A DNA stretch of 50,982 nt from JAJZMA01 sp021850405 (GTDB lineage: Bacteria; Chloroflexota; Dormibacteria; Aeolococcales; Aeolococcaceae). Positions 35,117-44,129 of the stretch are shown here, piece by piece. Position numbers and translations under genes: made by a program. Under the pieces are notes generated by a model. That model was given only the letters and a program-made list of their open reading frames with translations, did not search any database and had not been told where the DNA came from. Every line of letters starts with the position of its first letter. The stretch's first letter is position 1. The stretch lies in assembly GCA_027365835.1 (NCBI GenBank), contig DAHXLU010000023.1, forward strand, positions 1 to 50,982. The letters run 5' to 3'.

Positions 35117-35497
35117 TTGGGAAACCGGATTTTGGTGGTTGATGACGACCCCCGGCTGCTGCACGTCGTAGCCTACTACCTCTCGATTGAAGGCTATCAG
35201 GTGGCGACTGCTGGCACGGCAGAGGATGGGCTGGCAGAGCTGGCCAAGGAGCCCGCAGATCTGGTCATCCTGGACATCATGATGCCCGGAATGGACGGAG
35301 TGGAGGCATGCAGGCGGATAAAGGGTGATCCTGCCACTGCCCACATTCCTGTACTCCTGTTCAGCGCCCTGTCAAGTGATGACGACGTGGAAAGGGCCAG
35401 GCAGGCTGGTGCGGCGCACCTTATAACCAAGCCGTACAACCTGGTGGGGCTTGGTTCTGTGGTCAGGTCGTTTTTTGACGGGAAGGTGTCGGTCTAG
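35117..35497 (+). CDS. Stand-alone response-regulator receiver protein
   Basis: 126 residues, only a CheY-like receiver. Acidic pocket Asp9/Asp10/Asp11 (VVDDDP), phospho-acceptor Asp53 (VILDIMMPGMDG), Thr/Ser position in LLFSAL and Lys in ITKPY are all present. There is no output domain, so it acts by protein contact or in a relay. TTG 35117 is the start, with AGAGGAAA just before it. No histidine kinase is in the window; its target could be the pilus or the neighbouring zinc protein (inference). Confidence 0.88.
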   Translation: MGNRILVVDDDPRLLHVVAYYLSIEGYQVATAGTAEDGLAELAKEPADLVILDIMMPGMDGVEACRRIKGDPATAHIPVLLFSALSSDDDVERARQAGAAHLITKPYNLVGLGSVVRSFFDGKVSV

Positions 35498-35582
35498 CCA
35501 GGGTCCAGTTGTAGTGCGCACCTGGCGCACGCGGCTCACCGTTTTTGCTAGAGGTGTCTGCGCTACTGCTTCCCTTGGGCTC

Positions 35583-36140
35583 TTAGGCCTGCTCCAGATG
35601 AGAGGGCAGGTCGTGGGGTAAGACTGGGTGAAACAGGGCTGTGAAATCCGGGTTGACCTGTACCAGGAGATGGCCCAGGAATGAGCTGTTGATCGTCTCG
35701 GCCATAGTCGCATGGTTTGGCGGAGGCGCGTAGTTGGCAGTTGCAGGAGCATCTGCTGCACTGGTGGCGATAAGTATCAGGAGCGATAGTTCACACAGCC
35801 CCACAAACAGTCCTGCAGCAGCGCCAAAGGTCCTGTCATACATTAGGGATGCTGCGGCTTCCAGTTCGTTCTGGTAGAGGCCAGTAAGCACCTCAACCAG
35901 AATAACTGCCAGGACAATAATTAAGACAAATGCAAACGAATCCCGGATGAGGACATCTCCGAGCGGCAAAATTTTTCCAATTGCGTCACCCGCATAGCCA
36001 GCTGCGGCGCAGGCGCCAAACAGCCCCGCAAACACAAACATGCGCCGAAGCAGCCCGTACCCGTATCCCATGGCCATGTTGGCAGCCAGGACCGCAAGGA
36101 TCACAAGGTCAATTGTGATCTGGCCCCAGTTGATTGTCAT
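35583..36140 (-). CDS. CvpA-family membrane protein
   Basis: 185 residues from ATG 36140, with GGGAGAG 5-6 bases upstream. Four hydrophobic helices: one from residue 8 (IDLVILAVLAANMAMGYGYGLLRRM), FVFAGLFGACAAAGYAG, DSFAFVLIIVLAVILVEVLTGLY, and one containing FGAAAGLFVGLCELSLLILI. A soluble tail follows (TINSSFLGHLLVQVNPDF). The layout and GLLRR after the first helix match CvpA, the colicin V production family, linked in other bacteria to envelope integrity. Convergent with the receiver gene. Assignment is by topology and weak motifs. Confidence 0.7.
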   Translation of the reverse strand: MTINWGQITIDLVILAVLAANMAMGYGYGLLRRMFVFAGLFGACAAAGYAGDAIGKILPLGDVLIRDSFAFVLIIVLAVILVEVLTGLYQNELEAAASLMYDRTFGAAAGLFVGLCELSLLILIATSAADAPATANYAPPPNHATMAETINSSFLGHLLVQVNPDFTALFHPVLPHDLPSHLEQA

Positions 36141-36343
36141 AATCGCTCTCCCTGCTGGTTGCAGTACAGTCTGCAAGGGTGGAGTAGCTCCATCTCGTGC
36201 AGCCCCACCGGCATCTTTGCACCTGACAGGGTTCTCTTTGGAGCTTTGTCATGCATTGTGACATTCCTGAGTGCATCTGGAAAGTAGTGCAACACTAGAC
36301 TGGTTGGGCCACGTGCGGCACGGATTCATACCAGGAGGAGCAG

Positions 36344-37183
36344 ATGGCGCCCTTTGTGGCACGGGAGCAGGCCGACAGCTCTGCCCGACGCCCCTATGAC
36401 CTGATAGTGGAGCCTTCTGGGCGGGACTACTTGCGCCTGCTGGAGGCCGCGCTTGGCCAGTGTTCCCATGGCATTCTGCTGGTGCCGGGCACGCTCGGCG
36501 AGCGGGGCAGGGGAGTGGTCACCCAGCTGCTGGCGCTGGAGAGCGCTGGCATGGGCACAGGTGATTCTCTTTCGCTGGTGAATTTCCCCATCACACGGGA
36601 GAGTGTGAGCTTGCTCCAGGGGGCGGTGCGGGGGCTCTTTGGATGGCGCGCCCCGGAACGGCCAGAATCTCTCTCCCTATGGCGTTCCGATGGGAGCCCC
36701 TGGCTCGTCTCGGTTGCGCATGAGCACATCGCGTATATGGAGCTCACCTCTTTTGAGCGGCTGCTGCTGAGCCGGATCGCTTCAGGGGTGGCCGCGGCGC
36801 TGGCTCCCCAGGGTGCGCATGCTTCGGTGCTTTCAGCATTTGAAAAGTGTCTTGAAACTGCAGTGTCAGCCATGACCGAGGCGATGGAGCAGTACTGCCG
36901 GGCCCTGGTGGCCGAGAGCAGGGAAGGAATCCTTGAGGCACTGCTGGAGTGGCTGGAATCAGGTGAGCAGCCCAGACAGAGTGCGGCCCTGGACATCATC
37001 TCCAGGATGCATTTTTTTGAGATGAAGCCTGCCCTGGAGCAGCTGCGCATCCGGGTGCAGGAAGGTGTGCAGAAAGTTCCTCCGGTCTATCGCAATAACC
37101 AGGTGCTGGCTGAACGATGGAAGGCAAGGCTCGTGGGGCAGCTTAGCCGGGTAATTCTGGAGATGGATTCCTACCGCACCTGA
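36344..37183 (+). CDS. Unknown 279-residue cytoplasmic protein in the Tad cluster
   Basis: No family recognised. ATG 36344 has AGGAGGAG 4-5 bases upstream, so expression is likely good. The N-terminal half looks like an alpha/beta domain (YDLIVEPSGRDYLRLLEAAL, HGILLVPGTLGERGRGVV, DSLSLVNFPITRESVSLLQG). The C-terminal half is helical with EKCLETAVSAMTEAMEQYCRAL and ALDIISRMHFFEMKPALEQL, then MDSYRT. No membrane segment, Cys cluster or P-loop. It converges with tadC. It could be a regulator or a partner of the pilus machine, but nothing in the sequence proves it. Confidence 0.65.
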   Translation: MAPFVAREQADSSARRPYDLIVEPSGRDYLRLLEAALGQCSHGILLVPGTLGERGRGVVTQLLALESAGMGTGDSLSLVNFPITRESVSLLQGAVRGLFGWRAPERPESLSLWRSDGSPWLVSVAHEHIAYMELTSFERLLLSRIASGVAAALAPQGAHASVLSAFEKCLETAVSAMTEAMEQYCRALVAESREGILEALLEWLESGEQPRQSAALDIISRMHFFEMKPALEQLRIRVQEGVQKVPPVYRNNQVLAERWKARLVGQLSRVILEMDSYRT

Positions 37184-37206
37184 GTGCGAGGGAGTTGCAG
37201 GGGGGG

Positions 37207-38142
37207 CTAGCTGCTCCCAGCAAATATCTTTACTGCGGCAGGACCGAGCAGAATGATGAACAGCGTTGGGAAAATGCACATGACCATAGGCAGCAGCATC
37301 TTTATCGGGGCCTGGGCTCCGGCTTCCTGCGCACGCTGCCTGCGTTTGCGCCGGATCTCTTCTGACTGGATGCGCAGGATATTGGCAATGCTGACACCCA
37401 GTTGCTCTGACTGGATAATTGCCTGCATGAAGGAGTTGAGCTCCTCTACATGGCAGCGCCTGCCCAGGTCATCAAGTGCCTCGAGCCGGGGTCGGCCCAG
37501 CCGCATCTCGTTCAGGGCAATCTTGAACTCATCGGTAAGGGCGTTGGTGTACTTGGATGACACCCGGTCGAGTGCTGCGTCAAAGCCAAGACCAGCCTCG
37601 ACACTGATGGTAAGCAGGTCCAGGGCGCTTGGGAGTGCCAGCAGGATCTCCTTCTGCCGTTTCTTGATATTGCTGCTTATGCTGGAATTGGGCAGGTAGT
37701 AGAAGACACCTCCAACAATGAGGATGAGCCCCAGTCTGATGATCAGGCTGGCATTCATCAGCCCTCCTACCGCCAGGCCGATGATCACCCCAAGTACCGC
37801 CCCCACCATCTGTACCGCGAGTAGCCCGCCTACAGTAAGCCCGTAGGGTCGTCCGGCGAGGTTTAGCCGCTCCTGGATAAGCTGGGCCTGGTTCTCCTTG
37901 GTCCGCTTTGCCAGTGCAGCAGCGATCTTGTGAAAGAATGGCCGTATCACCCTGTCGCTGAACGACATGCTCATTTCTACTTCGGCAAGAGTGATCTGTC
38001 CTTCTGTGTTACTGAATGCTGCCAGGCGGGCTTCGAGCGGGTCGACTGTGCTCCTGGCCGTGGCATGGCGCCGTTCCAGACCGACAAAAATTGACACTAT
38101 GGCAACAGCCATAAATAGGCCAGCAATCCAGGCTTCAACCAT
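37207..38142 (-). CDS. tadC: Tad pilus inner-membrane platform protein TadC
   Basis: 311 residues. N-terminal helix, cytoplasmic part (FSDRVIRPFFHKIAAALAKR), two central helices, then a T2SSF (type II secretion F) domain: ALPSALDLLTISVEAGLGFDAALDRVSS, NEMRLGRPRLEALDDLGRRC, FMQAIIQSEQLGVSIANILR, and a final helix LLPMVMCIFPTLFIILLGPA. It forms the membrane platform with TadB. Its start lies 3 bases after the tadB stop, so the two are translationally coupled. Confidence 0.92.
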   Translation of the reverse strand: MVEAWIAGLFMAVAIVSIFVGLERRHATARSTVDPLEARLAAFSNTEGQITLAEVEMSMSFSDRVIRPFFHKIAAALAKRTKENQAQLIQERLNLAGRPYGLTVGGLLAVQMVGAVLGVIIGLAVGGLMNASLIIRLGLILIVGGVFYYLPNSSISSNIKKRQKEILLALPSALDLLTISVEAGLGFDAALDRVSSKYTNALTDEFKIALNEMRLGRPRLEALDDLGRRCHVEELNSFMQAIIQSEQLGVSIANILRIQSEEIRRKRRQRAQEAGAQAPIKMLLPMVMCIFPTLFIILLGPAAVKIFAGSS

Positions 38143-38145
38143 CGC

Positions 38146-39117
38146 TTACACTTCTATCTTGGTAACTTTTGACATGATCATGTAGCCGGCGAACATCATT
38201 ACCGCAGCAACTCCAAGTAGTATCTCCCCCATTATCTGGTGAACCATGGGGGAAAAGTATGAAGGGGAGATAACTGACAGGAGCAGGCCAAGGGCGATCG
38301 GAAGGCCGGTGATGATGTAGCCAGACATCCTTGCCTGTGCGGTCAGCGTCCGTATCTCGCCCTGGATGCGGACCCGCTCCCGGATGGTAAAAGCGATCGT
38401 GTCGAGTATCTCGGCAAGATTGCCGCCAACCACACGCTGGATCTGAACGGCTGTAACCAGCAGGTCAAAGTCTTCGCTCTCATTTCTCGCTACCATGTGG
38501 TTCAGGGACTCGTCCACCGACACTCCCAGCGCTATCTCCCTGCTGGCCCGTGCAAACTCATCTGCGATGGGTGGGTTGGCGCTCTTGCTTACCGTTGAGA
38601 GCGCCTGGGCGAATGAGTACCCTGCCTTTAGTGCATTGGAAAGCAATGTTATGGTTTCACCGAGTTGCCGGTTGAAGGCTCGCCTTCTGCGCGCCTGCCT
38701 GAATTTCAGGTAGAACCCCATTCCGAAGTATGAGCCTACGAGTGCTATCGGCACCATGACAAAAGAGCCAAAGCGCAAGCTGAGCAGGAGGCCCACCACA
38801 ACCCCCAGGAAGATCATGGTCAGCAGCCACTCCGATGGGCGCATCTTGATATCTGCCTTGGCAAGATCTTCCACGAGCTTGCTGGAGCGGGAAGAGCGAG
38901 CCATCATAGGTGACAGGAGGTTCCCGAATACCCGAAGCAACTCTCTGGGAGAGGGTGCTTCCCTGGGTCCGGTCTCTACAGGCTGTGGCTGGTTGTTCCC
39001 AAAGCGGTCCAGCCTGACCTCCAGCTCATCCTTGCTTAGCTTTATCGCCAGTCCAGCAAAGAACAGAATGATGGCCAGACCCATCACCACTGCCGCGAGC
39101 AGTGTCTCGACGTTCAC
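38146..39117 (-). CDS. tadB: Tad pilus inner-membrane platform protein TadB
   Basis: 323 residues from GTG 39117 with AAAGGGAA upstream. An N-terminal helix, then a cytoplasmic loop with LLSPMMARSSRSSKLVEDLAK, two helices, the T2SSF domain (LGETITLLSNALKAGYSFAQAL, EFARASREIALGVSVDESL, TAVQIQRVVGGNLAEILDTI) and two C-terminal helices. Works with TadC as the platform on which the TadA ATPase extends the pilus. It is downstream of cpaB, 53 bases apart, in one probable operon cpaB-tadB-tadC. Confidence 0.92.
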   Translation of the reverse strand: MNVETLLAAVVMGLAIILFFAGLAIKLSKDELEVRLDRFGNNQPQPVETGPREAPSPRELLRVFGNLLSPMMARSSRSSKLVEDLAKADIKMRPSEWLLTMIFLGVVVGLLLSLRFGSFVMVPIALVGSYFGMGFYLKFRQARRRRAFNRQLGETITLLSNALKAGYSFAQALSTVSKSANPPIADEFARASREIALGVSVDESLNHMVARNESEDFDLLVTAVQIQRVVGGNLAEILDTIAFTIRERVRIQGEIRTLTAQARMSGYIITGLPIALGLLLSVISPSYFSPMVHQIMGEILLGVAAVMMFAGYMIMSKVTKIEV

Positions 39118-39170
39118 TTCTGGTTCCCTTTTACTGGCTTTTCGGCGCGATGTCCACAGTTAGCCCAGGA

Positions 39171-39986
39171 CTAGAAACCTGGGAAAAGAGCGGCGAAGTT
39201 GTTGAGGCCAAACTGGGCCCTGCTTGAGCTTCCTACGTTGGGGGTTTCCGGGCTGGTCTCGTTTGCCTGAGATACCAGTGCGTAGCCCACGATGCTGGAG
39301 GCCTCATTTTTATACATGTAATCGAGTGCCTGGGCTGTCTGGAGGCTTACGGCCACAACGTACACAGAGGGGCTTGCAGAGGTAGCTGCGGCAGCAGTTC
39401 CTGAATACTGACCAACTGCAATGATGGGCAGGTTTTGGAATGCATACTCTATGGAACCGTTGCTGTTCTGGACCAGAATATCTATGGCACTGCCTTTCTC
39501 GATGTAGAAGCCTACCGCTGTCACGGAACCACTAAGCAGGCTAGGGGTTCCACCGCTGGCTGTGGCGGTCCCCACCGTTGCCGGGATGGCGATGGCAACA
39601 TCCCCGCCAGGTACTGCCAGGAGGGAAGGTCCCACAGGCGCTATCGTGGTGGATCCAGACGTTGTCACCTGGCTGGCAGTGATGAAGGTGTTGTTGGGCA
39701 GACTTACCGAGGCTACCTTTCCTACTACTTCAGCGTATGAGGTCAGCGCCTGGTACGGGACCAGGGTCGTTGGTACCGGCTTTATCGTGACATCTTTCTG
39801 GGTGATGGTGGCACCGGCGACAAGGTTGGTGGTTGTGGTTACCACCCCGGTTGTTGGAACCGGTGGCGCAGAGGAACCCTTGCTGGAGCCAACTGCCACC
39901 ACTATCAGGATTGCTGCAACTACTCCCAGCACCACACCGATGATGATGAGTGGGTGGCCAGTACGTGCCTTTGGATCTGTTACCAC
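39171..39986 (-). CDS. cpaB: CpaB/RcpC-type pilus assembly protein (SAF domain)
   Basis: 271 residues from GTG 39986, preceded by AAAGGAAGAAG. One N-terminal transmembrane helix (LIIIGVVLGVVAAILIVVAVG) anchors an external part. The SAF-type beta-clip is seen in VVTTTTNLVAGATITQKDVTIKPVP, then YAEVVGKVASVSLPNNTFITASQV. A second beta-rich domain follows with DVAIAIPA and EKGSAIDILVQNSNG. In Gram-negative bacteria CpaB links to the outer-membrane secretin; with none here it may contact the cell wall. Usually the first gene of the Tad platform set. Confidence 0.85.
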   Translation of the reverse strand: MVTDPKARTGHPLIIIGVVLGVVAAILIVVAVGSSKGSSAPPVPTTGVVTTTTNLVAGATITQKDVTIKPVPTTLVPYQALTSYAEVVGKVASVSLPNNTFITASQVTTSGSTTIAPVGPSLLAVPGGDVAIAIPATVGTATASGGTPSLLSGSVTAVGFYIEKGSAIDILVQNSNGSIEYAFQNLPIIAVGQYSGTAAAATSASPSVYVVAVSLQTAQALDYMYKNEASSIVGYALVSQANETSPETPNVGSSSRAQFGLNNFAALFPGF

Positions 39987-40334
39987 GTTTCTTCTTCCTT
40001 TCTTCTATCACCAGTGCGGTGACCTGCCAAGCTACCATCGCCTAAAAACGCTAATGCTGTGAATTTTAGTCCCGTAGTGTCTCTCCTATGGGGGTGTCGC
40101 AAAAGTGTTACAAAGGGGCGCGGCGCCCTCCAGGCTTGCTGAACCCTCTAAAGCTTACCTGAGTCGCAAACAGGGAGGGAGTATTCCGGGCCGCTCCTGG
40201 CCAGGCAGAGGCGCACTGGCTCCCCGTCTGTCTGCTGCGCTCGTTAGGGTTCCGGGCCCATCGAGCTTACCCTTGCTCTGTGAGTCGGGCAGATGTTGGG
40301 CTGCACTTGCCGTGTACCTCTTCCTCTGGCCATG
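39987..40334. other. Intergenic stretch upstream of cpaB
   Basis: No gene supported. It contains GTGTTACAAAGGGG (about 40096), similar to TGTTACAAGGGG at about 34140 upstream of the Cys-rich protein gene. This could be a shared regulator site or chance. Confidence 0.35.
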
Positions 40335-41750
40335 TCAGGGGTCGATCCTGCCGGTGGTCTGGGCCCGCATGAGCAGCTCCAGTACGTCTTCGCGGTAGGG
40401 GGCAATGTTGACGATCCGCCGGTATACCCGCATGGCACCGGGCACGTCTCCCCGCAGACGGGTAAGCCTGGCGATCCGTTCGAGGTAGGCTACCGCCTGG
40501 TCTAGCTCCTGGTCATCCAGCAGGATGTCGGCAAGCCGCTGGAGCGGAACCTCATAGATGGGGTCAGCTCGCGACGCCGCCAGATAGCAGTTGGTTGCAG
40601 CATGCCGCTTTCCCATCTCCTTGCAGCGGTCCCCCGCATCCAGGCTGATCTCAGCAACTCCACGCCCCCCAACATCCTGCGCTGTCTGTTGCAGCATCGC
40701 TGCCGCCTCAGCACACTTTTTCCTTCGCAGCAGGTCATCGATACTCTTTCTGAGTGCTTTTAAGTCTATCTCTTCCTCTTCCTCTTCCTCTGGGAAACTC
40801 GCGCCTGCGCCAGTCGAGCTGGGCTGTGGGGCTGAGCCTTCATCTGCGTAAGTGCCATCCCTGGTGGCATAACCCGCTTTTTCCGCTTCAGCTGCTTCAA
40901 CTGCGCCCGAGATGGATGGTGAATCCTCCTCTCCAGCCGTTTCCCGCGTGGGACCACCACCCCTGGTGCGCCCGTCATCTTCGACCATGTCCCTGGCAGA
41001 GCCTTCAGAAGTGGAGCTGCCGGTGGTTGCCTTCATCCTGCGTGCCAGGGAGCCCGTGCTGCCAAACTGGCGTGAAGCGAGCAGGTCAGAAGGGTCAGTA
41101 AGGTGGAACCCCGATCTGGGCACCGGGCGTGCTGCTGCCGAGGCTGAATCAGTCTCCCCGGCAGCCCCCCCCCCTGACGGTCCCTGTCCGGTGGTAGCCA
41201 CTTCCTGTTGCTCGCTGGCCGGAACGGATTCCTCTGCTGGGGGCGTGTAGCTGTACTCCTCCGTGACGCTGCCATCGTCGACTATCGTCCATGTGGGTTC
41301 GGTCACAGCCTCCGTGCTGGCCTCTGGAATAGTCTCAGTCTCAGGCTCGGGGGGCGCGGCCGGTCGGGCACCCGGGGGGGAAGCTATCTCCTCTGGATTA
41401 TCCCGGGCCACCCCTTCGGGAGCCCGTTCCTGGGTTGACATTGCATCGAGTGCCAGGAGGAATTCGTACACTGATCGCCGTAGGCGCCTGCTTAGATCCC
41501 TGGCGGTGGTGCTGCTGGAGACATTCAGTGCCAGCTGGGACGCATCCTCTACCACCGCGAGCAGGCTGCGTTCATCAAGTTGCTCCCGGTCCACAAGGTC
41601 GGAGAGACGCGCTTCGAGGAACTCCTGGAGGCCTGGCACCTCTGCGAGTATCGAGGAGGGTGTGCCCTCCCAGGCATGGCGAATCATGTCAGCCTGCTCT
41701 TCGACCGAAACCGTCATTGTGGTCTCATCCCAGTGTTGCCTCTCCCGCAT
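40335..41750 (-). CDS. TPR-type repeat protein with long disordered middle
   Basis: 471 residues from ATG 41750 (GGGAAAGG just upstream); ATG 41717 is equally possible. Residues ~15-110 are helical (FLEARLSDLVDREQLDERSL). Residues ~110-330 are low complexity, rich in Pro, Glu, Ser and Gly, with an acidic run of seven Glu. The last ~140 residues contain three or four TPR-like helical hairpins (CAEAAAMLQQTAQDV, AATNCYLAASRADPIYEVPL, LDQAVAYLERIARLTRL, GAMRVYRRIVNIAPYREDV). TPR proteins (TadD) often accompany Tad systems as pilotins, but this one lacks a signal peptide. Function inferred only. Confidence 0.75.
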   Translation of the reverse strand: MRERQHWDETTMTVSVEEQADMIRHAWEGTPSSILAEVPGLQEFLEARLSDLVDREQLDERSLLAVVEDASQLALNVSSSTTARDLSRRLRRSVYEFLLALDAMSTQERAPEGVARDNPEEIASPPGARPAAPPEPETETIPEASTEAVTEPTWTIVDDGSVTEEYSYTPPAEESVPASEQQEVATTGQGPSGGGAAGETDSASAAARPVPRSGFHLTDPSDLLASRQFGSTGSLARRMKATTGSSTSEGSARDMVEDDGRTRGGGPTRETAGEEDSPSISGAVEAAEAEKAGYATRDGTYADEGSAPQPSSTGAGASFPEEEEEEEIDLKALRKSIDDLLRRKKCAEAAAMLQQTAQDVGGRGVAEISLDAGDRCKEMGKRHAATNCYLAASRADPIYEVPLQRLADILLDDQELDQAVAYLERIARLTRLRGDVPGAMRVYRRIVNIAPYREDVLELLMRAQTTGRIDP

Positions 41751-42011
41751 GCCTTTCCCATCGGATTACATTCTCATACTGGAACCGCCATGTGAGGGCC
41801 ACGAATCAGCAACGGCCCGGTAACGGCTGGAGATCCATACCGGTTCTGGCCAGACTCCCGTGGAATCAGCAAGAAGGCAGGGGAGTGGCGAGGGGGGCTG
41901 TACCACCAGCGGCTCTCAGCGGGCCCCGGTGAGAGGGTGGGTTTTGGTCTGCCAGCTGTAGCCAGCGGAAATGGCGCCGCAGCTGGAAAGGAGACTACAG
42001 GTTTGCGCGAG

Positions 42012-43400
42012 CTAGCTGTGGCTGGGATCAGGGGGGGATTCAGACCATAGCCGGCGGACTACATTTACATAGGCCCATCCCACGATCAGGATGAGTATGG
42101 CAAGGATCGCCAGGCGCAGTATCACCTGTGCCACTACCCCTGCCCCAGGGATGATGAATGCGACCTGATTCGCATAGGCGTCGAGTGGCCGCTTGAGGAC
42201 CCATGGGTCTGCTGCAAAGTTGGCATCCCCTTTGGTGTGTATCAGCAGCATGCCGCCCGACTGGGTCTCAGAGATTATCCTGTGGAAGTAGGTTAGCTGC
42301 GGCTCTCCGGGGCGGGGGAACCCTATGATGTCTCCTGTTTTCAGGGAAGAAACCGGGACCCGTTTGGTTATCACCAGCGCGCCAATCGGTATTGTCGGCA
42401 CCATCGAGCCAGTGATGACCATGTCGGCAGTATGGCCCGTAGCGATGCCATAGGCAGCCAGCCCCGCAGCAGCGGTCGCCAGGACGAGCACTACGCCAAG
42501 CAACAGGTTTGCCACATAAACAGCCACCGACCTGATTGAGAGGTGCAGCCTGCGACGGTCAGTGTCCATGGCGTCTGGGGGCTGGCCTTTCGTTCCTGTA
42601 TCTGCCCTTTCGGGTGCAGGGAGTGCATCTGGAGTAGCCATAATGTCTGGCTCCTGAGCAGCTACGGCCGCAGCTGCCAGGGCAGTTTGCCGTGGTTGCG
42701 TGGCCATGGCGGGGTGCTGGTCACGGTTGCGCAATGCGGCAATGAATTCATCGGATACAGCTACAGCTGCGCGCGATGGATCTGCCGGTGCTGGCCTGGG
42801 CGGGCTGGGAGCTACCTGCGCTCCGGGAGCTGCTGCTCCAGCACCCACTGGCTGCAGCCCGGATGGGCTGCCTGGGACCATGCGCGACGGGTAATTGCTG
42901 GGCGGACGTCCACCAGGCGGGTCGGGAGGCGCCACGGCACCATGTACTGCCCCCTCCAGGTTGACCGCTGGAATGGCAGGTGCCCCTGGCGCACCTGCCT
43001 CCACTACTCCTGCCTTGTATGTTCCTGCAGGTAGCTTTTCTGGCATAGCAGTCGCGCTGGCTTTGCTGGCTTTTATGTCTGGAGTTGCCCCAGGAGACAG
43101 TGGCCCGGCATCCGGCAGGATGCGATGGGCGCCATGGGCTGAATCTTCCCTGGGGGGCTGGGGGTAATCCCTTTCGGGGCTGACCATGGTTTTGGCCACG
43201 CGACCCTGGTGGGGAGCCGCTGGTGTGGGGGAGCCATGGGCGGGCGTGCTGGCCGCGGTAAGCTCGCTGAGCAGTTCCATCTCATTCATGAGACGGTCCA
43301 GCAGAAGTTCGTGGGCGGTGGAATGTCCCTTTGCCCGCCGGTGATACGTGCTGCCTGCACCAGGCTCAGGTTCTCTTTCAGTGTCCTCCTGGTTGCTCAT
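42012..43400 (-). CDS. sipW: SipW-type signal peptidase I with ~300-residue N-terminal extension
   Basis: 462 residues from ATG 43400; GTG 43406 is a near alternative. The C-terminal ~165 residues form the peptidase: a transmembrane helix (VANLLLGVVLVLATAAAGLAA), the catalytic Ser in ITGSMVPTIPIGA, and TYFHRI with His in place of the Lys of ordinary SPases. TKGDAN and a final helix follow. The Ser-His type is the ER/SipW class that processes TasA-like fibre proteins. The first ~300 residues are an unusual, probably disordered, Ala/Pro/Gly-rich cytoplasmic region starting MSNQEDTEREPEPG. It lies directly upstream in space of three TasA-like genes. Confidence 0.87.
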   Translation of the reverse strand: MSNQEDTEREPEPGAGSTYHRRAKGHSTAHELLLDRLMNEMELLSELTAASTPAHGSPTPAAPHQGRVAKTMVSPERDYPQPPREDSAHGAHRILPDAGPLSPGATPDIKASKASATAMPEKLPAGTYKAGVVEAGAPGAPAIPAVNLEGAVHGAVAPPDPPGGRPPSNYPSRMVPGSPSGLQPVGAGAAAPGAQVAPSPPRPAPADPSRAAVAVSDEFIAALRNRDQHPAMATQPRQTALAAAAVAAQEPDIMATPDALPAPERADTGTKGQPPDAMDTDRRRLHLSIRSVAVYVANLLLGVVLVLATAAAGLAAYGIATGHTADMVITGSMVPTIPIGALVITKRVPVSSLKTGDIIGFPRPGEPQLTYFHRIISETQSGGMLLIHTKGDANFAADPWVLKRPLDAYANQVAFIIPGAGVVAQVILRLAILAILILIVGWAYVNVVRRLWSESPPDPSHS

Positions 43401-43526
43401 CGCCACAGTACCTTTCCCCGTCGCGCAGGTTTGTCCAGTTGCCTGCATTGCATAAACCAGTCCATGAGAAAAAGTTCACTGGGCCTGGTGTCGTGTGCGC
43501 GCAGCGCTGCTGCTTTATATCGCATG

Positions 43527-44129
43527 TCAGACCGGCTGGGCCAGGAAGTTGAATGTAGCAGTGCAAGTGGCTCCCATATCAGTTATTGGCGCTGTGGAAG
43601 CCATGCTTACCTGAAAATAGAAAGTGTGCGTACCGGTCAGGGCAGGAAATGAGTCGGGCAGTGTAATTGGTGTGGTCGAGGTCGCACTGACCAGGCCCGC
43701 GATTGTGCCTGAGTAGATTGTGTTTGCAGGTGCGGCATCATCAGTGATCGTGATGTTCATGTCAGAGCAGATGGTCGTGTTGGTGCTGGGGGTTATGGTG
43801 TCAGAGGCAGACAGGTAATAGGTTCCGGCGAGGGTGCCAGTATTATCAATGGTGACGTTGCCAGTCACGGCCGGACTCCCAGGATACATGGCCGGAGCAC
43901 TGAGTATTGCCGCACAGCCGCCGACAGTAGGCGTGGAGGTCGTCGTTGCACACCCTGACCCACTTGTTCCATTGGGACCATTGGTCATCGTCAGGGTGCC
44001 TCCTGCAAAGCTATTGGCAGCATTGGAGGTCTCTATCTGCCAACCAGCAAGCCCACCAAAACCTATGGTCGAAACAGTGACTATGGTAAGCAGCAGAGTT
44101 AACGCAAAGCGTCTCCACCCAAACCGCAT
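43527..44129 (-). CDS. TasA/camelysin-like secreted fibre protein, copy 1
   Basis: 200 residues from ATG 44129, GGAGGAAG 5 bases upstream. The SipW-type N-terminus has Arg-rich MRFGWRRF, a hydrophobic helix (LTLLLTIVTVSTIGFGGLAGW) and then SNAANSFAGGTLTM, which matches the N-x-F-x-A-G-T-L motif after the cleavage site in TasA/CalY proteins. The mature part is beta-rich with Gly/Thr/Ser and a few Cys (GCATTT, CAAILS, ICSDMN, ATCTATF), and a C-terminal HTFYFQVSM strand. Probable extracellular fibre or matrix subunit, cut by the adjacent SipW-like peptidase. Confidence 0.82.
   Translation of the reverse strand: MRFGWRRFALTLLLTIVTVSTIGFGGLAGWQIETSNAANSFAGGTLTMTNGPNGTSGSGCATTTSTPTVGGCAAILSAPAMYPGSPAVTGNVTIDNTGTLAGTYYLSASDTITPSTNTTICSDMNITITDDAAPANTIYSGTIAGLVSATSTTPITLPDSFPALTGTHTFYFQVSMASTAPITDMGATCTATFNFLAQPV

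Noticed and set aside
35514..35530. Hairpin GTGCGC/GCGCAC after the receiver gene
   Set aside because: Six pairs, and the nearest T-run is 10 bases away; could be chance in GC-rich DNA.
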